14,531 bases of DNA from the NCBI GenBank assembly GCA_900548905.1, contig URMK01000102.1, forward strand, positions 1 through 14,531, written 5' to 3'. Below, in pieces: positions 7,407 to 14,529 of the stretch. Both the position numbers and the translations under genes were made by a program. The first letter of the stretch is position 1; every line of letters begins with the position of its first letter. Under the pieces are notes generated by a model, which had not been told where the DNA came from, did not search any database, and worked only from the letters and a program-made list of their open reading frames with translations. This DNA comes from an uncultured Lachnospiraceae bacterium. Lineage in GTDB: Bacteria; Bacillota; Clostridia; Lachnospirales; Lachnospiraceae.

Positions 7407-9904
7407 AAAAGAAGGCGTTGAATCAGGGCTGGAGGATGCGGCAGGAAGGAACGGAGGAATTCCTTCCCGCCGTCGTGCCGGGCAGTGTTTATACGGATTT
7501 AATAGCGAATGGCAGGATGGAAGATCCTTATTACCGGGATAATGAATACCAGGCTTTGGAGATTATCTCCCATGCGTATGAATATTTGCTGGATTTTAAG
7601 GCAGATGAGCAAATCCGGAAAGAGGATGCGGTTATCCTCCGCTTTGACGGGATAGATACCCTTGCGGATATCTGGCTGAACGGGGTTTATCTGGGGAAAA
7701 CGGATAACATGCACCGGGTATGGGAATTTCAGGTAAAGTCTCATATCCGGGAACAGAATACCCTGCGGGTGATTCTCGCTTCCCCTACGGAATTTATTGC
7801 CGAATCATACGAAAAGGAGCCTATTATAGGGTGTGTGGACGCCATGAGAGGCCTCCCGCGGCTGCGGAAAGCTCACAGCATGTTCGGCTGGGACTGGGGC
7901 CCCAGAATCCCGGATGCAGGAATCTGGAGGGCGGTAAGCCTGCTGGGAATCCATAAAGGAAGGCTGGAGAGCGTATCTATCACACAGGAGCATGAAGAAG
8001 GAAGTGTTCTGCTGGGATTTCAGCCGGAGATTACCATGTGCGGCGGCGGAGGGCCGGAAACAGCGGGAGAGGAAGATGGCTTTTCCTGCCGTATCACCGT
8101 GACGGATCCTGCCGGGATGGTAGCGGAGACATGGATAAAAACCCCTGCGGAAGGAAAAAAACCTGCCGGGGAAAAATTCCCTATTGCAAATCTGGAAATA
8201 AAGGAGCCTTGTCTGTGGTGGCCTAACGGTTATGGAGAACAGCCTCTCTATACCATAGATGTACAGCTTTTGAAAGACGGAGAACTGCTGGATGTCTGGG
8301 AAAGAAAAATCGGCCTGCGCAGGATGGGGATCAGCCGAAGAAAGGATGAATTCGGAGAAGAATTTGCCCACGAAATCAATGGCGTACGTATATTTGCCAT
8401 GGGTGCGGACTATATTCCGGAAGACAACCTTCTCCCCAGAGTGAAAAAAGAGAGGACCCTGCGTCTTCTTAAGGCCTGTAAAGAGGCCCATTTTAATGTG
8501 ATAAGGGTCTGGGGCGGCGGTTATTATCCGGATGATTTTTTCTATGATATCTGTGATGAGCTGGGGCTTGTGGTCTGGCAGGATTTTATGTTCGCCTGCT
8601 GTGTATATGATTTGACGGAAGATTTTGACCGGAATATCAGAGCGGAATTTGCCGACAACATCAGACGGATACGCCATCATGCCTGCCTGGGGCTGTGGTG
8701 CGGCAACAATGAGATGGAATATTTTCTGGAGATGGATGAAAAAGGATGGTGCCTGAAGCCCAGCCAGAAAAGCGATTATTTCAAAATGTTTGAATATATC
8801 ATTCCCCAGGTGCTTAAGGAACAGGATCCCCATACGTTTTACTGGCCGGCAAGCCCTTCCTCCGGAGGAGGCTTTGATGCGCCAAACGACGAAAACCGGG
8901 GAGATGTGCATTACTGGGATGTATGGCACGGAGGCAAACCGATTACGGAATACCGGAAGTTCTATTTCCGTTACCTTTCCGAGTTCGGTTTTCAATCGTT
9001 CCCTTCCTTACAGACAGTGGAGACTTTTACCCGGCCGTGCGACAGAAATATCTTTTCTTATGTAATGGAAAAACATCAGAGAAATTCTTCCGCCAACGGA
9101 AAAATTATGGACTATATGGAACAGACCTTCCTGTATCCCACGCGGTTTGATACCATTCTTTATGCTTCCCAGCTGCTGCAGGCGGAGGCCATGCGCTATG
9201 GGGTAGAGCATTTCAGGAGAAACAGGGGACGATGTATGGGCACGGTCATATGGCAGCTGAACGACTGCTGGCCGGCGGCCAGCTGGTCCTCTATTGATTA
9301 TTATGGGAGGTGGAAGGCACTGCATTATTATGCAAAACGCTTTTTTGCACCCCTCCTGTTATCTTGTGAAGAGGAAGGCACGCTTACCCAGGATCCCAAC
9401 GTGAATGCCCAGCCTTATGAGGTACGCAGATCCATTCATCTGAATGTGGCGAATGAAACCATGCAGGTACAGCACGGGACAGTAATCTGGTCGCTCAGAG
9501 ATCCTGCAGCCAGGATAATCCGGGAAGAATCCGTCCGGATAGAAGCGGCCCCCTTATCCTCTCTGTGGCTTGAAAAGGTAGAACTGCCCGAAGCGGATCT
9601 GTTTGAAAATTATGTGAGCTACCGGCTGGAGGCGGATGGGGAGGTCCTGTCATCAGGAAGCGTTTTGTTCTGCGCCCCCAAATATTTTGCCTTCCGCGAT
9701 CCTTGTCTGCAGGTCAGGACAGAAGGCGGTGCTCTGGTGGTGACGGCACAGGCCTACGCGAAAAGTGTGGAAATCCACAATGCCGCGGATGACATGCTGC
9801 TGGAGGATAATTATTTTGATATGGACGCAGGGGTCAGGCGGATCCGGATCCTGGAGGGTAAACCCGAAGGGCTTACGATACGCAGCGTGGCAGATATCTG
9901 TTAA
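7403..9904 (+). CDS. GH2 beta-mannosidase-like glycoside hydrolase
   Basis: An 833-residue retaining GH2 enzyme, probably releasing beta-mannose from non-reducing ends in the cytoplasm (no signal peptide). The N-terminal jelly-roll domain has the beta-mannosidase phrases VPGSVYTDLIANG, LNGVYLGKTDNMHR and FGWDWGPRIPD. An Ig-like domain follows (about 190-300), then a TIM barrel with WGGGYYPDDFFYDICDELG. The acid/base is E437 in GNNE and the nucleophile is E527 in SEFGFQS; both glutamates are present. C-terminal domains run from about 660 to the end. Translational coupling to GH95 (ATGA overlap, with GAGAAAGGGA upstream) argues that the two enzymes act on one substrate. The gene ends tail-to-tail on the regulator gene, sharing TTAA, with no terminator between. 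Other GH2 specificities are possible but the motif set favours beta-mannosidase. Confidence 0.88.
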   Translation: MKKKALNQGWRMRQEGTEEFLPAVVPGSVYTDLIANGRMEDPYYRDNEYQALEIISHAYEYLLDFKADEQIRKEDAVILRFDGIDTLADIWLNGVYLGKTDNMHRVWEFQVKSHIREQNTLRVILASPTEFIAESYEKEPIIGCVDAMRGLPRLRKAHSMFGWDWGPRIPDAGIWRAVSLLGIHKGRLESVSITQEHEEGSVLLGFQPEITMCGGGGPETAGEEDGFSCRITVTDPAGMVAETWIKTPAEGKKPAGEKFPIANLEIKEPCLWWPNGYGEQPLYTIDVQLLKDGELLDVWERKIGLRRMGISRRKDEFGEEFAHEINGVRIFAMGADYIPEDNLLPRVKKERTLRLLKACKEAHFNVIRVWGGGYYPDDFFYDICDELGLVVWQDFMFACCVYDLTEDFDRNIRAEFADNIRRIRHHACLGLWCGNNEMEYFLEMDEKGWCLKPSQKSDYFKMFEYIIPQVLKEQDPHTFYWPASPSSGGGFDAPNDENRGDVHYWDVWHGGKPITEYRKFYFRYLSEFGFQSFPSLQTVETFTRPCDRNIFSYVMEKHQRNSSANGKIMDYMEQTFLYPTRFDTILYASQLLQAEAMRYGVEHFRRNRGRCMGTVIWQLNDCWPAASWSSIDYYGRWKALHYYAKRFFAPLLLSCEEEGTLTQDPNVNAQPYEVRRSIHLNVANETMQVQHGTVIWSLRDPAARIIREESVRIEAAPLSSLWLEKVELPEADLFENYVSYRLEADGEVLSSGSVLFCAPKYFAFRDPCLQVRTEGGALVVTAQAYAKSVEIHNAADDMLLEDNYFDMDAGVRRIRILEGKPEGLTIRSVADIC

Positions 9905-11115
9905 TCGGCAGGAGGGAGGAAAGCCCGTTTGTATTCGGCAGGGCTTAAGCCGGTTTCTTTTTTAAATACGGTGGAAAAATAGGTAATATTCTGAAAGCCT
10001 ACCCTCACGGCAATTTCTTTTGCACTGAGAGAACTGTTTTCCAGAAGCTCACGGGCCTTTTCGATCCGTACGTCCTTGAGGTAATCGGAAAAGGATTTAT
10101 GCATATCGCGTTTGAATATCTGGCCGATATACGCGGCATTTCCCTTGAAATGGACTGCCAGGGTTTTCAGGGACAAATCCTGATCATAATGCTCCAGCAC
10201 ATACGTGGCAAGGCGCAGGGAGAAGGGAGAGGAAATGCTGTCTTCCTCCGTACCGGGGGGAACCGTTTCCCCCGGCGGCATGCGTATGGCATCCCGAAAG
10301 CTGGCTGACACCTCCCAATAATTCTCCACACGGCTTCCCAGCAGGATATAAGGGCTGACGGGAAGCTGTTTTTTTATGGTATCCAGGCACCGGTTCAAAA
10401 GAACCGGGAAGCTGTCGTCCGGGCAGGATTTTTCGTTCGGGCAATATACTGCGATCATATCTCCGGCGTAATTACGGGCATGGCAGCAGTATTGGTTTTC
10501 GGAGAGAATGCCTGCACACAGCTCCTGGAATTTCTGCAGCAGGAAGGGATCCTTATCCGCGTTGGTGCCGAGCAGACGGATAATACACGGCTGATAACCT
10601 GAGGCTTCCAAAGGAAGATTTAAAAACGCTGCCCGTTCTGTCAATTCATTTTCCCCGATAGAGCCGTAAAGCCAGCGGTTGATAATATTTTCCCGGATAA
10701 GCCCTGCATTCATCTGGGCCGTCAGCTGCAGGGCCTGCTCATTGTCCAGTTTTTTAATGGTAGCGGAAACCGTGTCATACAGTTCTTCTTCATTGACCGG
10801 TTTCAGCAGGTAGTTTTCAATTCCCAGCACCGCCATGGAACGCACATATTCAAAATCGTTATAGCCGCTCAGGACAATGACTTTGGTAGCCCATTTCCGT
10901 TCCCGCACAGCGGAAAGCAGGCCGATACCGTCAAGGTGCGGCATGCGGATATCGGTTATGAGTAAATCCGGAAGCTGTTTTTCCATCAGGGAAAGGGCTT
11001 CTCTGCCGTCCGGGGCAGTATCCACAGCTCCGAAGGGGTAACCTGCCGCAAGAATATAGGCTTTCAGACCTTCTACGATCATCGGTTCATCATCCACGAT
11101 TAATAATTTGTACAT
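9901..11115 (-). CDS. YesN-type response regulator, receiver plus AraC DNA-binding domain
   Basis: Cytoplasmic transcription factor of 404 residues, partner of the adjacent kinase. The receiver domain (about 1-120) has the acidic pocket D8-D9, the phospho-acceptor D55 in TDIRMP and the conserved K105 in LLKPV. A middle region of about 180 residues, typical of YesN proteins, leads to two AraC helix-turn-helix units (about 305-400), including LSLKTLAVHFKGNAAYIGQIF and the signature GFQNITYFSTVFKKETGLSPAEYKR split across the second unit. The start overlaps the kinase gene by 26 bases, and AGGAG at 11126-11130 lies inside the kinase's coding region, so the two genes are probably translationally coupled. 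Proteins of this type usually activate a neighbouring sugar transporter operon, here the genes at 1240-9904; that target is inferred. Confidence 0.92.
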   Translation of the reverse strand: MYKLLIVDDEPMIVEGLKAYILAAGYPFGAVDTAPDGREALSLMEKQLPDLLITDIRMPHLDGIGLLSAVRERKWATKVIVLSGYNDFEYVRSMAVLGIENYLLKPVNEEELYDTVSATIKKLDNEQALQLTAQMNAGLIRENIINRWLYGSIGENELTERAAFLNLPLEASGYQPCIIRLLGTNADKDPFLLQKFQELCAGILSENQYCCHARNYAGDMIAVYCPNEKSCPDDSFPVLLNRCLDTIKKQLPVSPYILLGSRVENYWEVSASFRDAIRMPPGETVPPGTEEDSISSPFSLRLATYVLEHYDQDLSLKTLAVHFKGNAAYIGQIFKRDMHKSFSDYLKDVRIEKARELLENSSLSAKEIAVRVGFQNITYFSTVFKKETGLSPAEYKRAFLPPAD

Positions 11116-12985
11116 AATCCTCTAGCTCCTTTTTTTTCATGGCCCGGATACGCAGGGTGACAAGTGTACCGCCTTCTTCCCTGCCGGATCCGTCAGCGGG
11201 GGCTTTGCGCAGTCGGCTCATTATCTGAAGCCGGTAACTGTTTCCATAAACAATCCGCAGGCGGCTGTTTACATTATATATACCGATGGAGTCCTGAAAG
11301 AGATCTGCCGTTTCCAGTTTCTGCTGTATTTCCGTCAGCTTGTCTGCCGGTATGCCGCAGCCATCATCACGGATTCGGAACAGGATATCTTCTCCCTGCA
11401 TTTCGGCACTTATGTATATGGTGGAAGGGCTGGTGTCCGTCCCCGTATCCTGAATGCCATGAATCAGGGCGTTTTCGATGACGGGCTGGAGTATATGCTT
11501 GATGGTGGCATAGCGGTATACCTCATCCGCAATGGTAATTTCGTATTTCATACGGCTGCCGTACCGGAACTGGTATAGTTCCAGATAGGAGCGGACATAA
11601 TTAATCTCTTCCCGGTTGGAAACCACCACATCTTTTTTCATAATGTTCCGGAACATATCGGAAAGGATCCGGATCATTTTGCTGGCCTGGGTTTCCCCCT
11701 TCATATAAAGGCTCATGCGTATGGATTCCAGGGTATTGTAGAGAAAGTGGGGATCCACCTGGGCCTGGAGGGCGTAAAGTTCCATTTCCTTTTGTTTCAG
11801 CTGATAGACATATTCCTTCTGGATATGATCATCCAGGGAGGAACACATCTTAATCAGCTCGGAATAAATGTATCCGATTTCATCATCTGAATTCGGCTGA
11901 ATCCGGAAGCTTGTGAGATGTCCCTGCCTGACCTGCTCCATCGTATCCGTAATGGGCCGGATCCGTTTGGCAAAAAATTTGGTGCTGATATAGTTCAGGA
12001 GAAAAGTCAGGATGAATATCAGGAACAGGATGCTTATTATATTTTTCTGAAGTACCCTGACATCCTCCTTTACGAGGGACATGGGAAAAGCATTGACAAT
12101 ATACCAGGGACCCGAGGAGGAACGGACGACATTATAATTGATGCCCTGATAACGGAAGTTCCCGTTTTGGGTTTCCATAAGCTTATCCCAGGGGAATTCT
12201 TCTTCCGTCAGATAGGAGGAAGAAGAATCATACAGAAGACTGCCGCTGCTGTCAATGATATAAATGGTTCCCTTCAAATGGCGGTTATACTGGTAATATG
12301 ACTGCTGGATATTCATTGCATTAAAATAAAGGCCGGAAATCCCTATACAGCTGGCAAAATTGTCAGGATCCCTCACGGCGTCCGTCAGAAAAAGAGAGAA
12401 GGTATTGGAGGTATGGGAAGGCAGCCGGGAGGAAACCAGCTGTAGGGAGGTAAAATCAGCAGATGTATGCGACCTGCAGTAGTCCATAAAAAAGCTGTAC
12501 TCTGCATTAGACTGGCTGCTGCCGAATTGGAGCATGTTCTCATCGTTGCTTCCAAAGAAGAAAATGCCGTTCAGATCCTTATCGATGGAATAATAGGTCT
12601 GAATAACCGCGTTGTTCAGTTCCTGCCGCTGGTAGGCAGAAATCCGTCCTGCAGACGGATTTTTCAGTTCTCCGGTTATCATCTGCCAGGTACTGTCGTC
12701 CCGGTATAGCTTTTGCTGGATGGATTTCACATTAGCCGTTTTTTTCTCCAGATAGGTATCCACGGTGGCAAGGATTTGATCACTCATAACGAGAGCCTGA
12801 TCATATTTGACGGACAGCAGGCTTTGCGTCAGGGTGAAAAAAAGAATGATGCAGGAAACAAAGGTGATTGCCAGATATACAAGAAATATTTTATTAAAAA
12901 AGCTCTTCTTGATCAACTTACGGTATAAGGATCCCGCATAAAAAAAGACGGATTTTTTCCCTGCAAAATACTTTTCCGGTATCAT
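11090..12985 (-). CDS. YesM-type membrane sensor histidine kinase
   Basis: A 631-residue membrane kinase that would detect an extracellular sugar and phosphorylate the YesN-like regulator. Membrane segments lie at about residues 33-52 and 313-335, enclosing a roughly 260-residue extracellular sensor region that fits a Cache-type fold. A HAMP region follows, then a His_kinase domain of the LytS/YesM type: DPHFLYNTLE with phospho-acceptor H413, the N-box QPVIENALIHG with N505, and the glycine box DDGCGIP. I start at the ATG with first base 12985, because AGGGGGG ends 9 bases upstream. An ATG at 13051 would add 22 residues but lies almost at the predicted transcription start and lacks a binding site. 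The sensor's ligand is not predictable from sequence. Confidence 0.9.
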   Translation of the reverse strand: MIPEKYFAGKKSVFFYAGSLYRKLIKKSFFNKIFLVYLAITFVSCIILFFTLTQSLLSVKYDQALVMSDQILATVDTYLEKKTANVKSIQQKLYRDDSTWQMITGELKNPSAGRISAYQRQELNNAVIQTYYSIDKDLNGIFFFGSNDENMLQFGSSQSNAEYSFFMDYCRSHTSADFTSLQLVSSRLPSHTSNTFSLFLTDAVRDPDNFASCIGISGLYFNAMNIQQSYYQYNRHLKGTIYIIDSSGSLLYDSSSSYLTEEEFPWDKLMETQNGNFRYQGINYNVVRSSSGPWYIVNAFPMSLVKEDVRVLQKNIISILFLIFILTFLLNYISTKFFAKRIRPITDTMEQVRQGHLTSFRIQPNSDDEIGYIYSELIKMCSSLDDHIQKEYVYQLKQKEMELYALQAQVDPHFLYNTLESIRMSLYMKGETQASKMIRILSDMFRNIMKKDVVVSNREEINYVRSYLELYQFRYGSRMKYEITIADEVYRYATIKHILQPVIENALIHGIQDTGTDTSPSTIYISAEMQGEDILFRIRDDGCGIPADKLTEIQQKLETADLFQDSIGIYNVNSRLRIVYGNSYRLQIMSRLRKAPADGSGREEGGTLVTLRIRAMKKKELEDYVQIINRG

Positions 12986-13059
12986 AACAAATATCCCCCC
13001 TGGATTATCCGGCCTGCGGAATATGCCGCTGTTGTATATTATGGAAAACATCTGGCTTT

Positions 13060-13088
13060 ATTGTAGCTGATTGTAAGGAATTAGACAA
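13060..13088 (-). promoter_or_regulatory. promoter of the kinase-regulator operon
   Basis: Read on the - strand, TTGTCT (13088-13083) and TACAAT (13065-13060) are separated by exactly 17 bases, a good sigma-A match. Transcription would start near 13053, giving a leader of about 70 bases before the chosen kinase ATG. The large dyad at 13090-13119 abuts the -35 box on its upstream side. Confidence 0.65.
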
Positions 13089-13089
13089 G

Positions 13090-13119
13090 GTAACAGTTCA
13101 TAATCGTCTGAACTGTTAC
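13090..13119. repeat. 11-bp-arm dyad next to the kinase promoter; fragment of the dispersed repeat
   Basis: GTAACAGTTCA (13090-13100) is perfectly inverted at 13109-13119 around 8 bases. On the - strand it reads GTAACAGTTCAGACG, matching GTAACCGTTCAGACG at 14477-14491 at 14 of 15 positions, so it shares sequence with repeat copies A and B. It begins one base upstream of the -35 box, so it could bind a regulator. It could equally be a repeat remnant with no local role. Confidence 0.6.
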
Positions 13120-13129
13120 TACAGGAAAA

Positions 13130-13181
13130 ACAGGAGCTGCACCGCAGCCGCCGGACAGGAGCTGCGGCGCAGCAGTCTGTC
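13130..13181. repeat. two tandem GC-rich hairpins between divergent promoters
   Basis: The string ACAGGAGCTGC occurs at 13130-13140 and again at 13155-13165, a 25-base period. Each copy opens a small hairpin: GCTGC-ACC-GCAGC (13136-13148) and GCTGC-GGC-GCAGC (13161-13173). The second is enclosed by GACAG/CTGTC (13154-13158 with 13177-13181). They lie between two diverging promoters, where no terminator is needed for either gene. Confidence 0.55.
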
Positions 13182-13182
13182 A

Positions 13183-13211
13183 TTGACAACCCAAACCGGC
13201 TGTGATAGCAT
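13183..13211 (+). promoter_or_regulatory. promoter of the folate transporter gene
   Basis: A perfect TTGACA (13183-13188) is followed after 17 bases by TAGCAT (13206-13211) with an extended -10 TG at 13203-13204. Transcription would start near 13218, about 27 bases before the riboswitch begins. Confidence 0.75.
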
Positions 13212-13244
13212 AAAGCTGCAATCAGCAATGAAAATACATGTTAT

Positions 13245-13360
13245 GGGCAGAGTAGAAATTTGTACGTGGATCAGGGATCCGGGTGCCTTCTGAACGGGGA
13301 GTTGTCAGAGGGACGAAAAGCCTTTCCGGCTTACGCTGCATAGTTCGCATCCCGCTGCCG
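13245..13360 (+). ncRNA. tetrahydrofolate (THF) riboswitch
   Basis: Cis-acting leader RNA that binds reduced folate and controls the downstream transporter gene. Recognised from memory of the THF family: AGAGTAGA at 13249-13256, GGGAGTTGTC at 13297-13306 followed by GACGAAA at 13312-13318, a hairpin AAGCC/GGCTT (13318-13332), and the 3' segment CGCATCC at 13346-13352. The closing P1 helix is GGCAG (13246-13250) with CTGCC (13355-13359). Location between the promoter and a folT-like gene is the classical context. An infernal search against the Rfam THF model would settle it. Confidence 0.8.
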
Positions 13361-13423
13361 CATAAGAAGAAGCGGCGGAATATTCCTGCCTCTTGTTATG
13401 TGGCCAGTCTGCATGACAGGAGG
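13357..13423 (+). promoter_or_regulatory. probable expression platform of the riboswitch, hiding the ribosome binding site
   Basis: GCCGC (13357-13361) can pair with GCGGC (13372-13376), and this competes with the 3' strand of riboswitch helix P1. Farther on, TTCCTG (13383-13388) can pair with CAGGAG (13417-13422), which covers the AGGAGG at 13418-13423. No terminator with a U-tract is seen before the ATG. Translational control is therefore more likely than transcriptional, by inference. Confidence 0.5.
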
Positions 13424-13432
13424 TGTTTTTTT

Positions 13433-14170
13433 ATGAATGGAGTATCTTTTTCGGTGCGCCGCATCACCATATCTGCGGTATTTTTAAGTATTTCTCTTGT
13501 TCTGAAAACCACGCTGACCTTTGATTTGCCTTTATTCGGGCAAAATGGGCTGCGTATCGGAATATCCGGTGTTTTCTCCATCCTTCCGGCCCTTCTTTTC
13601 GGGCCTGTATACGGAGCGGCAGTTTCCGGCCTTTCCGATTTTCTTGGCTATCTCATCAAGCCTGTGGGGGCATATCTTCCCCTGCTGACAGTGACTGCAG
13701 CGGCAGGCGGCTTTCTCAGGGGGCTTCTGTGGCGATGGCTGCAAGATAAGGACGGCGGGCGGATGCGGCTTCTTATCGCCGCCGGCTCCGTTGTTCTGCT
13801 GGTGCTGGGCGTAGGCAGCGGCCCGGCGGCAGGGGAAGAGATGCAGACGGCGGCAGCAGGTGTGACAGGAAGTGCGATCCTGGGAATTCTTTTGCTTACG
13901 GGCGATTTTTTCCTGTCCCAAAAACTTCGTTCCGGCAAAGGACAGAGGAAAATCCCCCAGCTGTTCGTGGTTATGGTGGTTTCCGGCCTTGTGGTTACTA
14001 CGGTTAATACGGTCATTTTGCGGGAAACCATAGGTGCGGCCTGGAAAATGATTCCTTTCCTCATCGTCTGGATGCCACGGGCGGCGGAAGAATTGCTGGG
14101 CAATATGGTGCTGACTTATTTTATTGCCCTGCTTCTGCCGCTTTCCGGAAAACTTTTAAAAAACGGTTGA
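13433..14170 (+). CDS. folT: folate-family ECF transporter S component (FolT-like)
   Basis: Substrate-binding membrane subunit of an energy-coupling-factor vitamin importer, 245 residues, predicted to take up folate with a shared EcfA/A'/T module encoded elsewhere. The N-terminal block RRITISAVFLSISLVLKTTL, then LFGQNGLRIGISGVF and FGPVYGAAVSGLSDFLGYL, is characteristic of folate-type S components. Several hydrophobic segments span the protein. It is longer than minimal S components because of a hydrophobic, Gly/Ala-rich stretch after about residue 105. The ATG at 13433 has AGGAGG (13418-13423) 9 bases upstream; the longer in-frame start at 13283 lies inside the riboswitch and is rejected. 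The THF riboswitch upstream independently supports folate as the cargo. Confidence 0.87.
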   Translation: MNGVSFSVRRITISAVFLSISLVLKTTLTFDLPLFGQNGLRIGISGVFSILPALLFGPVYGAAVSGLSDFLGYLIKPVGAYLPLLTVTAAAGGFLRGLLWRWLQDKDGGRMRLLIAAGSVVLLVLGVGSGPAAGEEMQTAAAGVTGSAILGILLLTGDFFLSQKLRSGKGQRKIPQLFVVMVVSGLVVTTVNTVILRETIGAAWKMIPFLIVWMPRAAEELLGNMVLTYFIALLLPLSGKLLKNG

Positions 14171-14198
14171 CAAGGAAAGTGTCTTTGTATAATATAAT
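14167..14198 (+). promoter_or_regulatory. promoter of the metal-binding protein gene
   Basis: TTGACA (14167-14172) overlaps the folT stop codon. Downstream lie two overlapping perfect TATAAT boxes at 14188-14193 and 14193-14198, with spacers of 15 and 20 bases; TAATAT at 14190-14195 gives exactly 17. Either the -10 is imperfect or the spacing is unusual. MerR-type promoters also use long spacers, but the operator here looks like the ArsR/SmtB type. Confidence 0.6.
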
Positions 14199-14220
14199 CA
14201 TATGAACAATTAATCATATG
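14199..14220. promoter_or_regulatory. SmtB/ArsR-type metalloregulator operator
   Basis: CATATGA (14199-14205) is inverted as TCATATG (14214-14220) around 8 bases. The 20-mer at 14200-14219 closely resembles the SmtB/CzrA-type 12-2-12 operator (ATATGAACA...TTCATAT). It sits at the predicted transcription start, where a repressor would block RNA polymerase. The repressor gene is not in the window. A direct repeat TAATCATATG (14195-14204 and 14211-14220) arises from the same symmetry. Confidence 0.6.
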
Positions 14221-14250
14221 TTGAAATGATTTTTTACAGGAGGCTATTTT

Positions 14251-14469
14251 ATGAAGAAAAAATACAATCTCACCGACTTGGACTGTGCAAACTGTGCCGC
14301 CAAAATGGAAGAGGCCATTAAGAAGATAGATGGCGTAAATGATGCCACTGTCAGCTTTATGGCGCAGAAGCTGACAATTGATGCCCAGGAGAGCCGTTTT
14401 GACAGCATCATGAAGGAAGTGGCGGCGGTATGCCGCAAAGTGGAGCCTGACTGCGTGATTGAAATGTAG
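14251..14469 (+). CDS. small heavy-metal-associated (HMA) domain protein
   Basis: A 72-residue cytoplasmic metal-binding protein made of a single ferredoxin-like HMA domain. The metal site is DCANCAAK with C14 and C17, the CxxC pair of the family; other features are GVNDATVSF in the middle and two further cysteines near the C terminus. Such domains carry Cu, Zn, Cd or Co and hand it to a P-type ATPase. AGGAGG at 14238-14243 lies 7 bases before the ATG. The ArsR/SmtB-like operator upstream suggests induction by a divalent metal such as zinc or cadmium. A metal-translocating ATPase or a regulator gene just downstream, outside the window, is expected but not seen. Confidence 0.85.
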   Translation: MKKKYNLTDLDCANCAAKMEEAIKKIDGVNDATVSFMAQKLTIDAQESRFDSIMKEVAAVCRKVEPDCVIEM

Positions 14470-14470
14470 C

Positions 14471-14529
14471 AGCCGGGTAACCGTTCAGACGCCCTTTGAG
14501 TCCTGCGGCATCCCCTCCCCCACCCGGCT
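14471..14529 (+). other. terminator-like stem enclosing repeat copy B
   Basis: AGCCGGGT (14471-14478) pairs perfectly with ACCCGGCT (14522-14529), followed by TT at the window edge. The stem starts two bases after the HMA stop. The 43-base loop is long for an intrinsic terminator and holds nearly the whole of repeat copy B. Whether a longer T-tract follows cannot be seen. Confidence 0.4.
14477..14519 (+). repeat. dispersed intergenic repeat, copy B
   Basis: Matches the reverse complement of 95-137 at 37 of 43 positions without gaps, with a perfect 20-bp core at 14500-14519. Its first 15 bases match the dyad near 13105-13119 at 14 of 15. It lies immediately after the HMA gene, so all copies seen here are intergenic. 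Confidence 0.7.

Noticed and set aside
7805..8995. 396-residue open frame on the - strand inside the GH2 gene
   Set aside because: It lies fully antisense to a gene with intact catalytic motifs, has no recognisable domain and no convincing ribosome binding site. It reflects codon bias on the opposite strand.
11918..12301. 127-residue open frame opposite the kinase gene
   Set aside because: Antisense shadow of a kinase with complete motifs; no start signals seen.
13283..13432. Longer N terminus for the FolT-like protein
   Set aside because: These codons overlap the riboswitch and its expression platform; the ATG at 13433 has a strong AGGAGG.
14477..14519. Terminal inverted repeats of an IS or transposon
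   Set aside because: No transposase or integrase is encoded between the two copies and no target duplication can be seen; the genes between are ordinary. Kept only as an open alternative in the repeat finding.
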